DNA of 64,000 nucleotides from NCBI GenBank assembly GCA_947498065.1, contig CANMIS010000002.1:248001-312000 (forward strand), given 5' to 3'. The stretch's first letter is position 1, and every line of letters starts with the position of its first letter. The notes beneath the pieces were generated by a model. The model was not told the origin of the DNA and searched no databases. It worked only from the letters and a program-made list of their open reading frames with translations. The stretch is from an uncultured Erythrobacter sp. (lineage in GTDB: Bacteria; Pseudomonadota; Alphaproteobacteria; Sphingomonadales; Sphingomonadaceae). Positions 1 through 8,462 of the stretch are shown one piece after another. The position numbers were made by a program, and so were the translations under genes.

Positions 1-788
1 ATGATCCGATAGCGGGAATCTGCGACCGCCATGCCGCCCAGAAACGCCCCGAGCGTCAGCGACAGCCCAGCGATCCCGGTCGCATATCCCGCGGCAAGCG
101 CAATGAACAAAGCGGTCGCAGTGTATACCTCAGAGCTGCCTGCGCGCGCGATCAGGCGGAACAATGGCCCGGTCAAATAGCGCGCAAACAGCACAGCGAT
201 CGCAAAGGCTGCGAGCGCTTTTGCCCCGGCCATGCCCAATTGCGGTGCCAGCGCGCCGCCTGTGCCCAATGCGCCAGCGGCGACGAGCAACAGGATCGCG
301 GCGATATCCTGAAAGATCAGGATCGATTGCGAGGCGCGGCCGACCGGGCAATCCTCTTGATCCCGCTCTCGCACCAGTCCGATGACGACAGCTGTGGAGG
401 ACAGGCCCATCGCAAACCCGCCAATGATTGCGAACTCCGTGGGCAGACCAATGGCAAGAAAGATCAGCGCAAAGCCGCCGCCAGCGACCAGCATCTGGAG
501 GCTGCCAAAGCCAAAGATGTTGCGCGCCTCCGCCCTGATCCGGCCAAGCGAGAAGTGCAGGCCGAGGTTGAACAGCAGAAACATCACTCCGGCCTCTGCC
601 AGGGTTACGACCACTGGTCCGCTGAAGGCATCTTTATACCCGAGCGCAGCGATAGCGAGCCCCAGGCCCAGATAGCCAACGATAGGGTTTAGGCGGCAGG
701 CACGCGATGCGAGCGCCGCGCCAATTCCCAGCCCCAACAGCGTGACTGCGGGCTGGATCGTTTCAATCACTTCGCTGGCATCTGCCAC
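1..788 (-). CDS. CPA2-family monovalent cation/proton antiporter (Kef-type), C-terminus cut off by window edge
   Basis: An open frame on the minus strand runs from GTG at 788 off the left edge, so about 262 N-terminal residues are visible. The translation is a chain of hydrophobic helices with the CPA2 signature blocks: NPIVGYLGLG in the first helices, EAGVMFLLFNLGLHFS, GFAMGLSSTAVVIGL, then SILIFQDIAAILLL carrying the conserved QD pair. This family exchanges K+ or Na+ for protons across the inner membrane. The GTG start is preceded by an AGGG-like ribosome site about 7 bases upstream (in GCGAGGGCGCACA). The C-terminal half, including any regulatory TrkA-N domain that would make it a true KefB/C, lies outside the window, so ion specificity cannot be assigned. 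It reads away from tRNA-Leu, with a gap of about 120 bases. Confidence 0.85.
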   Translation of the reverse strand, partial: MADASEVIETIQPAVTLLGLGIGAALASRACRLNPIVGYLGLGLAIAALGYKDAFSGPVVVTLAEAGVMFLLFNLGLHFSLGRIRAEARNIFGFGSLQMLVAGGGFALIFLAIGLPTEFAIIGGFAMGLSSTAVVIGLVRERDQEDCPVGRASQSILIFQDIAAILLLVAAGALGTGGALAPQLGMAGAKALAAFAIAVLFARYLTGPLFRLIARAGSSEVYTATALFIALAAGYATGIAGLSLTLGAFLGGMAVADSRYRI

Positions 789-909
789 TGTGCGCCCTCG
801 CCTGTTCGCTGCCGGAATGCTCGGCGCTTTGCTGGCGCAAGACGGCGCTGTTGTCCATGGCTGCTCGCGCATTGCAGCGCGTCAAATCTCTCGCTAGGGC
901 AGCCGCCGA

Positions 910-995
910 GCGGGTGTGGCGGAATGGTAGACGCCGGGGACTTAAAATCCCCTGATCTTTTGATCGTGCGGGTTCGAGTCCCGCCACCCGCACCA
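910..995 (+). tRNA. tRNA-Leu (anticodon UAA), CCA encoded
   Basis: A 7-bp acceptor stem pairs GCGGGTG (910-916) with CACCCGC (985-991), followed by discriminator A and an encoded CCA (993-995). The anticodon stem GGGGA/TCCCC encloses the loop CTTAAAA, with TAA at 943-945. A long variable arm (about 953-966) marks a class II tRNA, and the T arm contains GGGTTCGAGTCCC. A UAA anticodon in a class II tRNA means leucine. The gene stands alone between the antiporter and the PilZ gene. Confidence 0.96.
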
Positions 996-1132
996 TCTCT
1001 CATCCTGATAGGTCGGCATAGCCGGTGCAAAGATTGCCGGGTTCTATCAGGCCCTTATGACAACGTTATCCTGCTCTTAACCTGATTTGATTTATTCCCA
1101 TGCTTAGAGTCGCCCCGTGGAATGGGCAGGCA

Positions 1133-1149
1133 CGCCAGATGATCTGGCG
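1133..1149 (+). promoter_or_regulatory. Perfect hairpin in the 5' leader of the PilZ gene
   Basis: CGCCAGA (1133-1139) and TCTGGCG (1143-1149) form a 7-bp stem with a 3-base loop, ending 20 bases before the ATG at 1170. The GGAAG ribosome site lies between hairpin and start. It could influence translation or message stability, but no known riboswitch consensus is apparent. Confidence 0.4.
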
Positions 1150-1169
1150 GACAAGGTCGGAAGTGCAGC

Positions 1170-1802
1170 ATGGATCACGCGGCAAAAACGCCTGAATTTG
1201 ATGACACCGCACCAGATGTGGTCGATGACGCACGCCGCGCGCAGCGGGTGACCATTCTTATCCGTGCAGCTAAGCTGATCTCTGGCCAGGGCGAATTCGT
1301 GTGCGTTATTCGCGACGTCTCTGAAACCGGCGTCAGCGTTCGCATGTTCCACAAGCTCCCGTCATGCGAAACCATGGAGCTGCATATGCCCAGCGGCGCG
1401 ATCTATGAGATCCGCAGCGTTTGGGAGCGCGGCAATGAAGCCGGGTTTGAGTTCGCTCATTCAGTGGACGTGGCTAAGCTGATCGAGGAAGCTGGCGAAT
1501 ATCCCAAGCGCGGCATGCGCCTCGGCATGTACTTCCCGGTTGAGGTGGCGACGCTTGCTGGCAAGTATGAGGCGTTTGTCGAGAACCTGTCGCAGCAAGG
1601 CGCGCGGTTTGAATGCGATGGTTTGTTCGCTATTGATCAAACAGTGACCCTCGTTGGCGAAGGCCTAAAAGAGGTGCGCGCCAAAGTGCGCTGGCGGCGC
1701 GACAACCATTATGGCGTGGTGTTTGACGACACGTACACTCTGGGTGAATTCGCACGGCTCGCCGCCGAGCTACAAGCGCCCGTTCTTCTCGATCACGATT
1801 AA
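1170..1802 (+). CDS. Tandem PilZ-domain protein (probable c-di-GMP effector)
   Basis: A 210-residue soluble protein with two PilZ-like halves. The first (about residues 18-105) has the RxxxR motif as RRAQR followed by DVSETGVSV, the D/NxSxxG element that completes a c-di-GMP site. The second (about 115-200) repeats the fold (RLGMYFPVEV, ENLSQQGARF) but its RxxxR position is degenerate (KRGMR), so it may not bind the dinucleotide. PilZ proteins usually transmit c-di-GMP levels to motility, adhesion or polysaccharide export. The gene is monocistronic and convergent with msrB, with 24 bases between stop codons. The start at 1170 is supported by GGAAG six bases upstream. Confidence 0.85.
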   Translation: MDHAAKTPEFDDTAPDVVDDARRAQRVTILIRAAKLISGQGEFVCVIRDVSETGVSVRMFHKLPSCETMELHMPSGAIYEIRSVWERGNEAGFEFAHSVDVAKLIEEAGEYPKRGMRLGMYFPVEVATLAGKYEAFVENLSQQGARFECDGLFAIDQTVTLVGEGLKEVRAKVRWRRDNHYGVVFDDTYTLGEFARLAAELQAPVLLDHD

Positions 1803-1826
1803 ATCGGCGGTAAACCCGAGCTCAAA

Positions 1827-2333
1827 TCAGGCCGGGATGAAATCCATCGCAACACCATTGATGCAGTGCCGCTTCCCGGTTGGTTTTGGTCCATCACCAA
1901 AGATATGGCCCAAATGCCCGCCGCAATCGGCGCAGTGCACTTCGGTGCGCGGATAGCCGATCTTGTAATCGGTGGCGGTACCAACCGCGCCGGGCAGAGC
2001 CTTCCAGAAGCTTGGCCAGCCGGTCCTGCTGTCGTATTTGGTCGCCGAGGAATAAAGCTTGTTGCCGCAGCCCGCGCAAACGAACGTGCCTTTGCGCTTT
2101 TCCTTGTCGAGCGGTGAAGTGAAAGCGCGCTCTGTGCCGGCTTTCCGCAGAATCCGGTATTCTTCGCGGGTCAGCTTCTTGCGCCACTGTGCATCGCTGC
2201 GTGTGATGGGGAAGCTTTTGGCTTGCGCTGGGGCAGAACCGCAAGCGGCCAGCATCGGCATCGCCGCGCCGAGCCCGATTAGGCCGAGGAATGTGCGGCG
2301 GTGAGAGACAAAGTCTTGTCTGATGTCTGTCAT
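1827..2333 (-). CDS. msrB: Peptide-methionine (R)-S-oxide reductase MsrB, exported form
   Basis: MsrB reduces methionine-R-sulfoxide in proteins. With the ATG at 2333 (168 residues; an upstream GTG at 2366 is also in frame) the catalytic Cys is at about 157 in RHCIN, and two CxxC pairs (CAGC about 86-89, CADC about 134-137) form the structural zinc site. The family blocks TGWPSF and HLGHIFGDGP are intact. The N-terminus is unusual: HRRTFLGLIG is a twin-arginine-type signal, and the hydrophobic stretch ends in LAAC at about residue 31, a lipobox. This suggests Tat export with lipid anchoring, so the enzyme would act in the envelope. Most MsrB proteins are cytoplasmic. It lies beside the P450 gene on the same strand, but 98 bases apart. 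Confidence 0.92.
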   Translation of the reverse strand: MTDIRQDFVSHRRTFLGLIGLGAAMPMLAACGSAPAQAKSFPITRSDAQWRKKLTREEYRILRKAGTERAFTSPLDKEKRKGTFVCAGCGNKLYSSATKYDSRTGWPSFWKALPGAVGTATDYKIGYPRTEVHCADCGGHLGHIFGDGPKPTGKRHCINGVAMDFIPA

Positions 2334-2431
2334 GGCTAAACTCGTCCGTCCTAAGAATTGCGTCACACTTAGATACGCTCGTAGGCGGCGAAAGGTTACC
2401 TTATTTGCGAAAAAATCCGCTTTAAATGCGC

Positions 2432-3781
2432 CTAGAACTCGGTGATTTCGACTTCCAATTTGCGGAAGCCATGGACGAAGTTTGCGCGGACCCGCTCCAC
2501 ATCACCGGCGACGTGCACGCGCATGCGCCGCTTGTGCATTTCTTCCAGCAAGACCTTTAGCTGCAATTCGGCCAGGCGCGCCCCGACACAGCGGTGAATG
2601 CCGTAACCAAAGGCGATGTGGCGCCGCGCATTATCGCGTGTGATGTCGAGCTTGTGCGGGTTCTCAAACACAGTCTCTTCACGGTTTGCGCCGAGATACC
2701 ACAGGACCACTTTATCGCCTTGTTTGATGGTCTGGCCGAACACTTCAGTGTCCTCGGTGCAGGTGCGGCGCATATGCGCCAGCGGCGTTTGGAAACGGAT
2801 GCATTCCTGCACCGCATTGGGGATCAGTTCGGGCTGTTCCTCGAACAATTTGCGCTGATCAGGAAACTTGTCGAACGAATGGACAATGCCGCTCATCGTG
2901 TTGCGGGTGGTATCATTGCCGCCAACGATCAGCAGCACCAGATTGCCCATGAATTCCTGCGGGCTCATCTGGTTCATCGCATCGGAATGGATCATCATCG
3001 AGATCAGATCATCGCCGGGTTCTTCCTGCGTTTTTCTAACCCACAGCTGCTGAAAATAGGCCGCCATTTCGTGCAGGATGCCGCGGCGGAACTCGTCGAG
3101 CTCGCGGATTGAGCCCAGCTCTGTGTCGCCCGACCAGTCCGACCAGAAGGTCAGCAAACGGCGGTCTTCCCATGGGAAGTCGAACAACAGAGCGAGCATG
3201 CCCGTGGTGAGCTCGATCGAAACCTTGTCGACCCAGTCAAACACTTCGCCGCGCGGCAGCGAATCGAGCAGTTCGCCGGTTCGCGCACGGATGTCGCCTT
3301 CCATCGCGGTCATTGCGCTCGGCGTGAATTTGGGGGCAACCGTGCGCCGCTGCCCTGTATGCTTGGGCCGGTCCATGGCGATGAACATCGGTAGTTCGAA
3401 ACGCTCTTCCTCCGGCTTCGCCTCTTCTTCTTCTGGCCGTTCCAGAATGGTGATGCCGCCATATTCCCAGCTGGAGGAAAACGCCTCTGGCAGGGCCTCA
3501 ATGTGCTGAATCGCCTTGTGGCCGACGACCGCCCAATAGGGGCCGTAGGGGCTTTCCGGGATGTAATGCAGCGGGCCTGCGTCCTGCATTTCCTTGAAGA
3601 TCGGCTGCCAGCGATCTTCGTAATAGATGTCGGATCGACTGACGTCCCATTTGTGCGGATGCTGCGGGCGCTCTTCGGGATGCTTGGCAAAATGCTCCAT
3701 CAGCGCGTCATGCGCCGTGGGCGACGTGCGCCATTCAGGTGCGGAATTCTGATCGCTCACTGGCGGCGCAATGGTTGCCAT
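2432..3781 (-). CDS. Cytochrome P450, CYP153-like (probable terminal alkane/fatty-acid hydroxylase)
   Basis: 449 residues with all P450 hallmarks: the I-helix oxygen-activation motif GGNDTT (287-292), the K-helix ExxR as ECIR (326-329), and the heme loop FGYGIHRCVG (391-400) with Cys398 as the axial ligand. The blocks GGNDTTRNTMSG, FDWVDKVSIELTT and MFIAMDRPKH strongly resemble the CYP153 family, soluble bacterial enzymes that hydroxylate medium-chain alkanes and related molecules at the terminal carbon. They draw electrons from a ferredoxin and its reductase. A candidate reductase lies about 5 kb away (8463-9692); no ferredoxin gene is visible in the window. The CYP153 assignment comes from motif memory and has not been tested by alignment. 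A TGACA/TGTCA palindrome sits 57 bases upstream of the start. Confidence 0.9.
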   Translation of the reverse strand: MATIAPPVSDQNSAPEWRTSPTAHDALMEHFAKHPEERPQHPHKWDVSRSDIYYEDRWQPIFKEMQDAGPLHYIPESPYGPYWAVVGHKAIQHIEALPEAFSSSWEYGGITILERPEEEEAKPEEERFELPMFIAMDRPKHTGQRRTVAPKFTPSAMTAMEGDIRARTGELLDSLPRGEVFDWVDKVSIELTTGMLALLFDFPWEDRRLLTFWSDWSGDTELGSIRELDEFRRGILHEMAAYFQQLWVRKTQEEPGDDLISMMIHSDAMNQMSPQEFMGNLVLLIVGGNDTTRNTMSGIVHSFDKFPDQRKLFEEQPELIPNAVQECIRFQTPLAHMRRTCTEDTEVFGQTIKQGDKVVLWYLGANREETVFENPHKLDITRDNARRHIAFGYGIHRCVGARLAELQLKVLLEEMHKRRMRVHVAGDVERVRANFVHGFRKLEVEITEF

Positions 3782-3837
3782 GTCTCTCTCCTATCCGGCG
3801 GCTTTTGCCGCTCTGGTGAGTCGCATGGTGCCTTAAC

Positions 3838-3851
3838 TGACAGCAGTGTCA
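3838..3851. promoter_or_regulatory. Palindromic operator candidate upstream of the CYP153-like gene
   Basis: TGACA-GCAG-TGTCA is a 14-bp palindrome with perfect 5-base arms. Read on the minus strand it is embedded in TTGACACTGCTGTCA, so a consensus -35 hexamer (TTGACA) coincides with one arm. The placement 57-70 bases before the P450 start suits a TetR- or GntR-type repressor site. No -10 box is obvious and the regulator is not identified. Confidence 0.45.
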
Positions 3852-3873
3852 ATAGTCGGTTGCGATAAGGAAC

Positions 3874-5163
3874 CTATTCAGCGGGCTCAGCCGCTGGCGG
3901 TTTGCGCTGCCAAAACCGGCGCTTTTTCGCGCCGCCTGACCCCGACTTCATCACGCGCTTACGGAACAGGGTGGAGCCGCCTTTGATCAGGATGAATACG
4001 GCGAATGCCTGCCAAACGAGAGCGACCGCGTGCGTCCAAAGCGTTTCTTCCAAAGCGGCTCTGGCCATCATCGCGAAGGGCGAGGAGAGCGGGAAGACAA
4101 CCGAAGTCAGCTCCAGCGGTGTGCCGGTCTGCCCGATATTTGCGGCCGAGAGGAAGAACACCATGATTTGCAGCATCGTGACCGGCATAGACATGGTCTG
4201 CACTTCGCGCACGCTGCTGGCCATGGCTCCAATGGTGAGGAACAACGAGCCGAGCAGCAGATAGGCCATCGAGAAATAGATGATGCCGAGCGCGATGAAC
4301 ATCGGCCAGCCGATCGCCGGGCCGGGAAGCTCGCGGAAATTGGTCTGCGTGACGGTGACAATGGCGTCCTCGGCCACCGCCCAGAACGCCCATCCGGTTG
4401 TGCCCCACACTGCAATTCCGACAAAGGAAACGCCCAGCATGGCGAATAATTTGCCCATAAACACCGCATCCATCGGCAGGGCGGCGGCGAGGATTTCGAT
4501 GATCTTATTGCCTTTTTCTTCGGCAAGGTTGGACAGCACCATGCCGCCCAGCAAAATGGTCAACAGGAACAGCACCATTTGCGCAGCCTGCGCCGTTCGC
4601 ACCCGGCTATACCGGTCGGAGGCTCCGCTGGAGACGACAATCTCGCTCGCCGCGTCGGGATAGCGGCTGGGCGCAGAGGCGCTGGCGGTGGCCGCGAGCA
4701 GTTCAATCCGGCCCTTCCAGCGGTCGACCTGGCTTTGCGTGCCGACAAGCTTGGGCTCTTCGAGCGTGCCGGTCAGGATCGCGACATAGCTGCGCCCACC
4801 GGTGTCGAGGAAGGCGCGCGCGTCGAAGTCAGCCGAGCTTTCAGCCTCGGGCACGCGTTTGAGCATAGGCGAAGCGCCGCCCAATTGCGGGCGGAGTGTT
4901 TCGGCGGCGGCCTCCATCGCGGCATTGTCTGCCGAGCTCATCGCGAGGCCGATTTCGACGCTGACGGCTTGCTGAGATGTGGTCTTGCCGATGCTGCCAG
5001 CCAGTCCGCCGATCAGCACTGGGAACAGCGGCCCGATCAGGAAGAACAGGAACGCGCGGCTGAACAGCACAGCGACGAAATCGCGCCGGGCCACAACCCA
5101 TGCGGCCTGAAAATAGCTCAGCCGAGGTTTGGCGGCGATTGCTGCCTGATCAAAATTGCTCAT
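3874..5163 (-). CDS. ABC-2 type transporter permease (NatB-like)
   Basis: 429 residues. One transmembrane helix near residues 30-60 (DFVAVLFSRAFLFFLIGPLFPVL) is followed by an extracytoplasmic domain of about 150 residues and then five to six helices from about 205 to 410. This is the topology of ABC-2 permeases of the NatB/YhaP type, which pump Na+ or other substrates outward. The C-terminus is basic (KKRRFWQRK). It is translationally coupled to the ATPase gene: the ATPase stop and this ATG share one base (TGATG at 5163). The substrate cannot be told from the sequence, and Na+ extrusion is only a family precedent. Confidence 0.85.
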   Translation of the reverse strand: MSNFDQAAIAAKPRLSYFQAAWVVARRDFVAVLFSRAFLFFLIGPLFPVLIGGLAGSIGKTTSQQAVSVEIGLAMSSADNAAMEAAAETLRPQLGGASPMLKRVPEAESSADFDARAFLDTGGRSYVAILTGTLEEPKLVGTQSQVDRWKGRIELLAATASASAPSRYPDAASEIVVSSGASDRYSRVRTAQAAQMVLFLLTILLGGMVLSNLAEEKGNKIIEILAAALPMDAVFMGKLFAMLGVSFVGIAVWGTTGWAFWAVAEDAIVTVTQTNFRELPGPAIGWPMFIALGIIYFSMAYLLLGSLFLTIGAMASSVREVQTMSMPVTMLQIMVFFLSAANIGQTGTPLELTSVVFPLSSPFAMMARAALEETLWTHAVALVWQAFAVFILIKGGSTLFRKRVMKSGSGGAKKRRFWQRKPPAAEPAE

Positions 5164-6146
5164 CAGCTTTGCTCCCCGCCAGCGGCATCCACTTCGAGCT
5201 GCCGCGCAGCCGCTTCGCCCGCTATATGGACGAAGGCATCGTGCAATCCGGCCCGCTCGATCGAGAGCGAAAGAATGCCAGCCTCGCCTTCGATCAATGT
5301 TCGCAGCAAAGGTTCAATCCCGCTGTCGGGCAGAGAGAAGGTGAAGAAATCGCCGGTGCGCCTGGTGTCGTCTGGCAGGGCAGCGGTCCAGCCGCCTTCC
5401 CGGGCGCGCGTTTCCAAGCGGACCTGCGCCGGGATTCGATCGCGGGCTGCCTCAACGCTGCCGGCATAGGGCACTTCGCCCCCGGCGATGATCGCCACAC
5501 CTTCGCACAGACGCTCTGCATGGTGGATCACATGGGTGGAGAAGATCACCGTCACGCCGTCATCGGCCAGGGCGCGGATCATTCCTTCCAGCTTGCCTTG
5601 GTTGATCGCATCAAGACCGGAAAACGGCTCGTCCAGAACAACCAGTCGCGGTTGATGCACCAGCGTGCCGAGCAATTGCACGGTCTGCGCCATGCCTTTC
5701 GACAGCTGGCGAATTTGGCGTTCGGCGGCATGGCCCAGCCCGTGCCGTTCGAGCAATTCGAGCCCGCGCACGCGCCCTTCGGCCAATGGCAGGCCGCGCA
5801 ATGCGCCCATAAAGGCAATCGCTTCGATCGATTTCATCGCTGGGTACAGCCCGCGCTCTTCCGGCAGATAGCCGATCAGGCGGCCAATATCGTGGGGTTG
5901 ATCATATCCGAACACGCGGCGCACGCCTTCGTCTGGATCAATAATGCCCAGCAGCATGCGCAGCGTCGTGGTCTTGCCTGCGCCATTGGGGCCGAGCACA
6001 CCATAGATCGCGCCTTCGGGCACTTCGAGGTCGACCCCGCCCACGGCCAAGGTGCCGTCAAAGCGTTTGACGAGCCCGCGCGCCTCGATTGCGAGAGGTT
6101 TCTGCTCATTGCTCAAGATTGTTTGATCGCTTACCGCCATATCCAT
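5163..6146 (-). CDS. ABC transporter ATP-binding protein (NatA-like)
   Basis: The ATPase of the exporter pair with the downstream permease. Motifs in order are Walker A GPNGAGKTT, the Q-loop region, the signature LSKGMAQ, Walker B LVVLDEP followed by FSGLD, and the switch histidine in STHVIHH. The C-terminal 80 residues form the extra domain seen in NatA-type ATPases. I chose the ATG at 6146 (327 residues); GTG at 6155 and ATG at 6140 are also in frame. The gene is divergent from queG across about 45 bases, so both promoters must overlap this gap. Confidence 0.9.
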   Translation of the reverse strand: MDMAVSDQTILSNEQKPLAIEARGLVKRFDGTLAVGGVDLEVPEGAIYGVLGPNGAGKTTTLRMLLGIIDPDEGVRRVFGYDQPHDIGRLIGYLPEERGLYPAMKSIEAIAFMGALRGLPLAEGRVRGLELLERHGLGHAAERQIRQLSKGMAQTVQLLGTLVHQPRLVVLDEPFSGLDAINQGKLEGMIRALADDGVTVIFSTHVIHHAERLCEGVAIIAGGEVPYAGSVEAARDRIPAQVRLETRAREGGWTAALPDDTRRTGDFFTFSLPDSGIEPLLRTLIEGEAGILSLSIERAGLHDAFVHIAGEAAARQLEVDAAGGEQS

Positions 6147-6192
6147 GGCCCGCACCGTTAGTGGACGGGCCTAAACGGGAGTAACCCTAAGC

Positions 6193-7251
6193 GTGGTTAA
6201 CGCAGGCGCAACACTTGATCTTGGCAAACGCCTTGAAAACAAAGCGCGCGAGCTTGGCTTCGCTGCCTTTGGGGTGACGAGCGCCGCGGAAGATCCGGTG
6301 CGCGCGGAGCGGCTGGAGCAATGGCTGGGCGAGGGGCATCACGGCTCTATGGAGTGGATGGAAACCCGCCAGCATCACCGCCGTTCGCCTCAAGGGCTGT
6401 GGTCAGAGGCGCAGCGGGTGATTGCGCTAGGCATGAGCTATGCGCCCGCGCACGATCCCTTGGCTTTAGAAGCGCATGGCGAGCGGGCGCGCATCTCTGT
6501 CTATGCGCAGGGCAAGGATTATCACGATCTGGTCAAGAAGCGCCTCAAAGCCTTGGCGCGCTGGCTGGTGGCCGAGGCGCCGGAGGCTGAAGTCAAAGTG
6601 TTCGTCGACACCGCCCCAGTGATGGAAAAGCCCCTCGGTGAAGCTGCTGGGATCGGCTGGCAGGGCAAGCACACCAATCTGGTCAGTCCGGAGCATGGCA
6701 GTTGGCTGTTTCTCGGCGCGATCTACACGACGCTGGACTTGCCCCTTACCGCGCCTCAGCGGGACCAATGCGGATCGTGCCGCGCGTGCCTTGATGCCTG
6801 CCCAACCGATGCCTTTCCCAGCCCCTATCGGCTCGATGCGCGGCGCTGCATTTCCTATCTCACCATTGAGCACAAAGGCCCGATTGCGGAGGAGCTTCGC
6901 GCGGCGCTCGGCAATCGGATCTATGGCTGCGACGATTGTCTGGCGGTTTGTCCGTGGAACAAATTTGCGCAAGCCTCTCATGCGGCGCGCGAATTTCTGC
7001 CGCGCGCTGAACTCGCCGCGCCGCGTCTGGCTGAATTGCTTGCGCTTGATGACGCTGGTTTCCGCAGCGTTTTTTCCGGCTCTCCGATTAAGCGGATTGG
7101 CCGCAACCGGTTTGTGCGCAATTGCCTTTATGCGGCGGGCAATAGCGGGGATGCCGCCCTGCTTGCTCCGGTGGAAGCGCTACTAAACGACGAGGATCCA
7201 GTGGTGGCGGATGCTGCGCGCTGGGCCTTGGACCAGCTTCCCGCTGGTTAG
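6193..7251 (+). CDS. queG: Epoxyqueuosine reductase QueG
   Basis: QueG carries out the last step of queuosine synthesis, reducing epoxyqueuosine in tRNA with a cobalamin and two [4Fe-4S] clusters. The 352-residue product has the full ferredoxin-like cluster block [12 protein letters not shown] (about 190-201) and a second [12 protein letters not shown] (about 240-251), plus the N-terminal DUF1730 region and a C-terminal HEAT-like extension ([21 protein letters not shown]). The start is GTG with GGGAG about 11 bases upstream. It is convergent with the CoA-transferase gene, with 10 bases between them. Confidence 0.93.
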   Translation: MVNAGATLDLGKRLENKARELGFAAFGVTSAAEDPVRAERLEQWLGEGHHGSMEWMETRQHHRRSPQGLWSEAQRVIALGMSYAPAHDPLALEAHGERARISVYAQGKDYHDLVKKRLKALARWLVAEAPEAEVKVFVDTAPVMEKPLGEAAGIGWQGKHTNLVSPEHGSWLFLGAIYTTLDLPLTAPQRDQCGSCRACLDACPTDAFPSPYRLDARRCISYLTIEHKGPIAEELRAALGNRIYGCDDCLAVCPWNKFAQASHAAREFLPRAELAAPRLAELLALDDAGFRSVFSGSPIKRIGRNRFVRNCLYAAGNSGDAALLAPVEALLNDEDPVVADAARWALDQLPAG

Positions 7252-7261
7252 CGCTGAGGCT

Positions 7262-8416
7262 CTAACTTTCAAAGCCGTCCGAAACATCGCCCAGATTGGG
7301 CGCTGGTCGCGGGTGTGCCGGGCTCCATTCAGAGAACCGCGTCGGCTCGCGCAGGTTCAGCACTGTGCCCTCGGTCGGATGCTCGCTGCGCTGGAAAAAG
7401 CCAACAGCGTCCAAATGTGGGTCGGCTGTCATATCCTGCATATCGCGCACCGGCATGGCGGGCATTTGCGCGCCTCGCATGATCGCCAGCACTTCGCCCG
7501 TGGTCTTCTGCGCGGTCAGCTCGCCAATCCGGCGATAGATGTCGGCGCTGCCTTGGACGATCCCTTTGACGCTTTGGAACCGCGCCTCCCGCGCGAATTC
7601 CTCGTCGCCCAGCAGCGCCACAACTTTCAGGAAATGGTCGATCTGATAGGGGACGATGGAGATATAGCCGTCGCTGGTCGGGAAAGGCTGGCGGTCTGGA
7701 TCAATCTGGCGGCTGTAACAGGCGGGGCCAACCGGCGGATCAAATGTCAGCCCGCCCAAATGCTCTTTCAGCATAAAGTTCGAAAACGCCTCAAACATCG
7801 GCACCTCAAGGAACTGACCCTTGCCCGTGCGCAGCTTGTGGATCATCGCCGCCATGGAAGCATAGGCGGCATGCAATCCGGCGACTTTGTCTGCGATCAG
7901 CGAAGGCAGATAGCGCGGCTTTTCATTGCCATCGACGCGGGGCAGCAGGGTAGCCGCACCGCTCGCCGCCTGGATGACATCGTCATAGGCGTGCAATCCG
8001 CCATAGGGGCCGTCGGAGCCAAAGCCGACGCAGTGAACATAGATGATCTCGGGGTTGAGCGATTTGGCCGCCTCATATCCGAAACCGAGCCGTTCGATCG
8101 CCTCAGCGCGGATATTGTGGATCAGCATATCTGCTTCCCCCACCAGTTTGCGCAATTGCGTTTTTGCCTCGTCGTCTTTGAGGTCCAGCAGCAGGGATTT
8201 CTTGCCGCGATTGAGCGCGAGGAAGCTTGGAGCCATACCAGTCGTTTTGGCGGGCTTGGCCGCATATCTCAGCGCATCGCCGGCCGGTGCCTCAACCTTA
8301 ATGACGTCGGCACCAAGATCGGCCAGGATTTGCGTGCAATAGGGGCCAAACACGACCGTTGTGAGGTCCAGCACCTTCAGACCCTGAAGCATGGAGCCGC
8401 CATCGCCTGTTTGCAT
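7262..8416 (-). CDS. Class III CoA-transferase (CaiB/BaiF family)
   Basis: The 384-residue protein starts LQGLKVLDLTTVVFGP, the usual family opening, with DLGADVIKVEAP soon after. The likely catalytic aspartate is in SLIADKVAG. Enzymes of this family move CoA between carboxylic acids and need not consume ATP; substrates include carnitine, formate, bile acids and aromatic acids, and none can be chosen here. ATG at 8416 is preferred over an in-frame upstream start because the family N-terminus begins there and AAAGGGG precedes it. It follows the ferredoxin reductase gene by 46 bases on the same strand and is probably co-transcribed with it. Confidence 0.88.
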   Translation of the reverse strand: MQTGDGGSMLQGLKVLDLTTVVFGPYCTQILADLGADVIKVEAPAGDALRYAAKPAKTTGMAPSFLALNRGKKSLLLDLKDDEAKTQLRKLVGEADMLIHNIRAEAIERLGFGYEAAKSLNPEIIYVHCVGFGSDGPYGGLHAYDDVIQAASGAATLLPRVDGNEKPRYLPSLIADKVAGLHAAYASMAAMIHKLRTGKGQFLEVPMFEAFSNFMLKEHLGGLTFDPPVGPACYSRQIDPDRQPFPTSDGYISIVPYQIDHFLKVVALLGDEEFAREARFQSVKGIVQGSADIYRRIGELTAQKTTGEVLAIMRGAQMPAMPVRDMQDMTADPHLDAVGFFQRSEHPTEGTVLNLREPTRFSEWSPAHPRPAPNLGDVSDGFES

Positions 8417-8462
8417 GAAAATGCCCCTTTTTCGAATTCGCGTATCGATAGCCGCTAAGGCT

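Noticed and set aside
2367..2431. Possible terminator after the P450 gene (GCGGATTTTTTCGC on the minus strand)
   Set aside because: The stem has only three G/C pairs and the T-run lies in the loop rather than after it.
5100..6161. 353-codon plus-strand frame opposite the ABC ATPase
   Set aside because: The minus strand carries intact Walker A, signature and Walker B motifs; the plus frame is a shadow.
7211..8458. 415-codon plus-strand frame opposite the CoA-transferase
   Set aside because: No motif is recognisable, and the opposite strand has a complete CoA-transferase with a good start.
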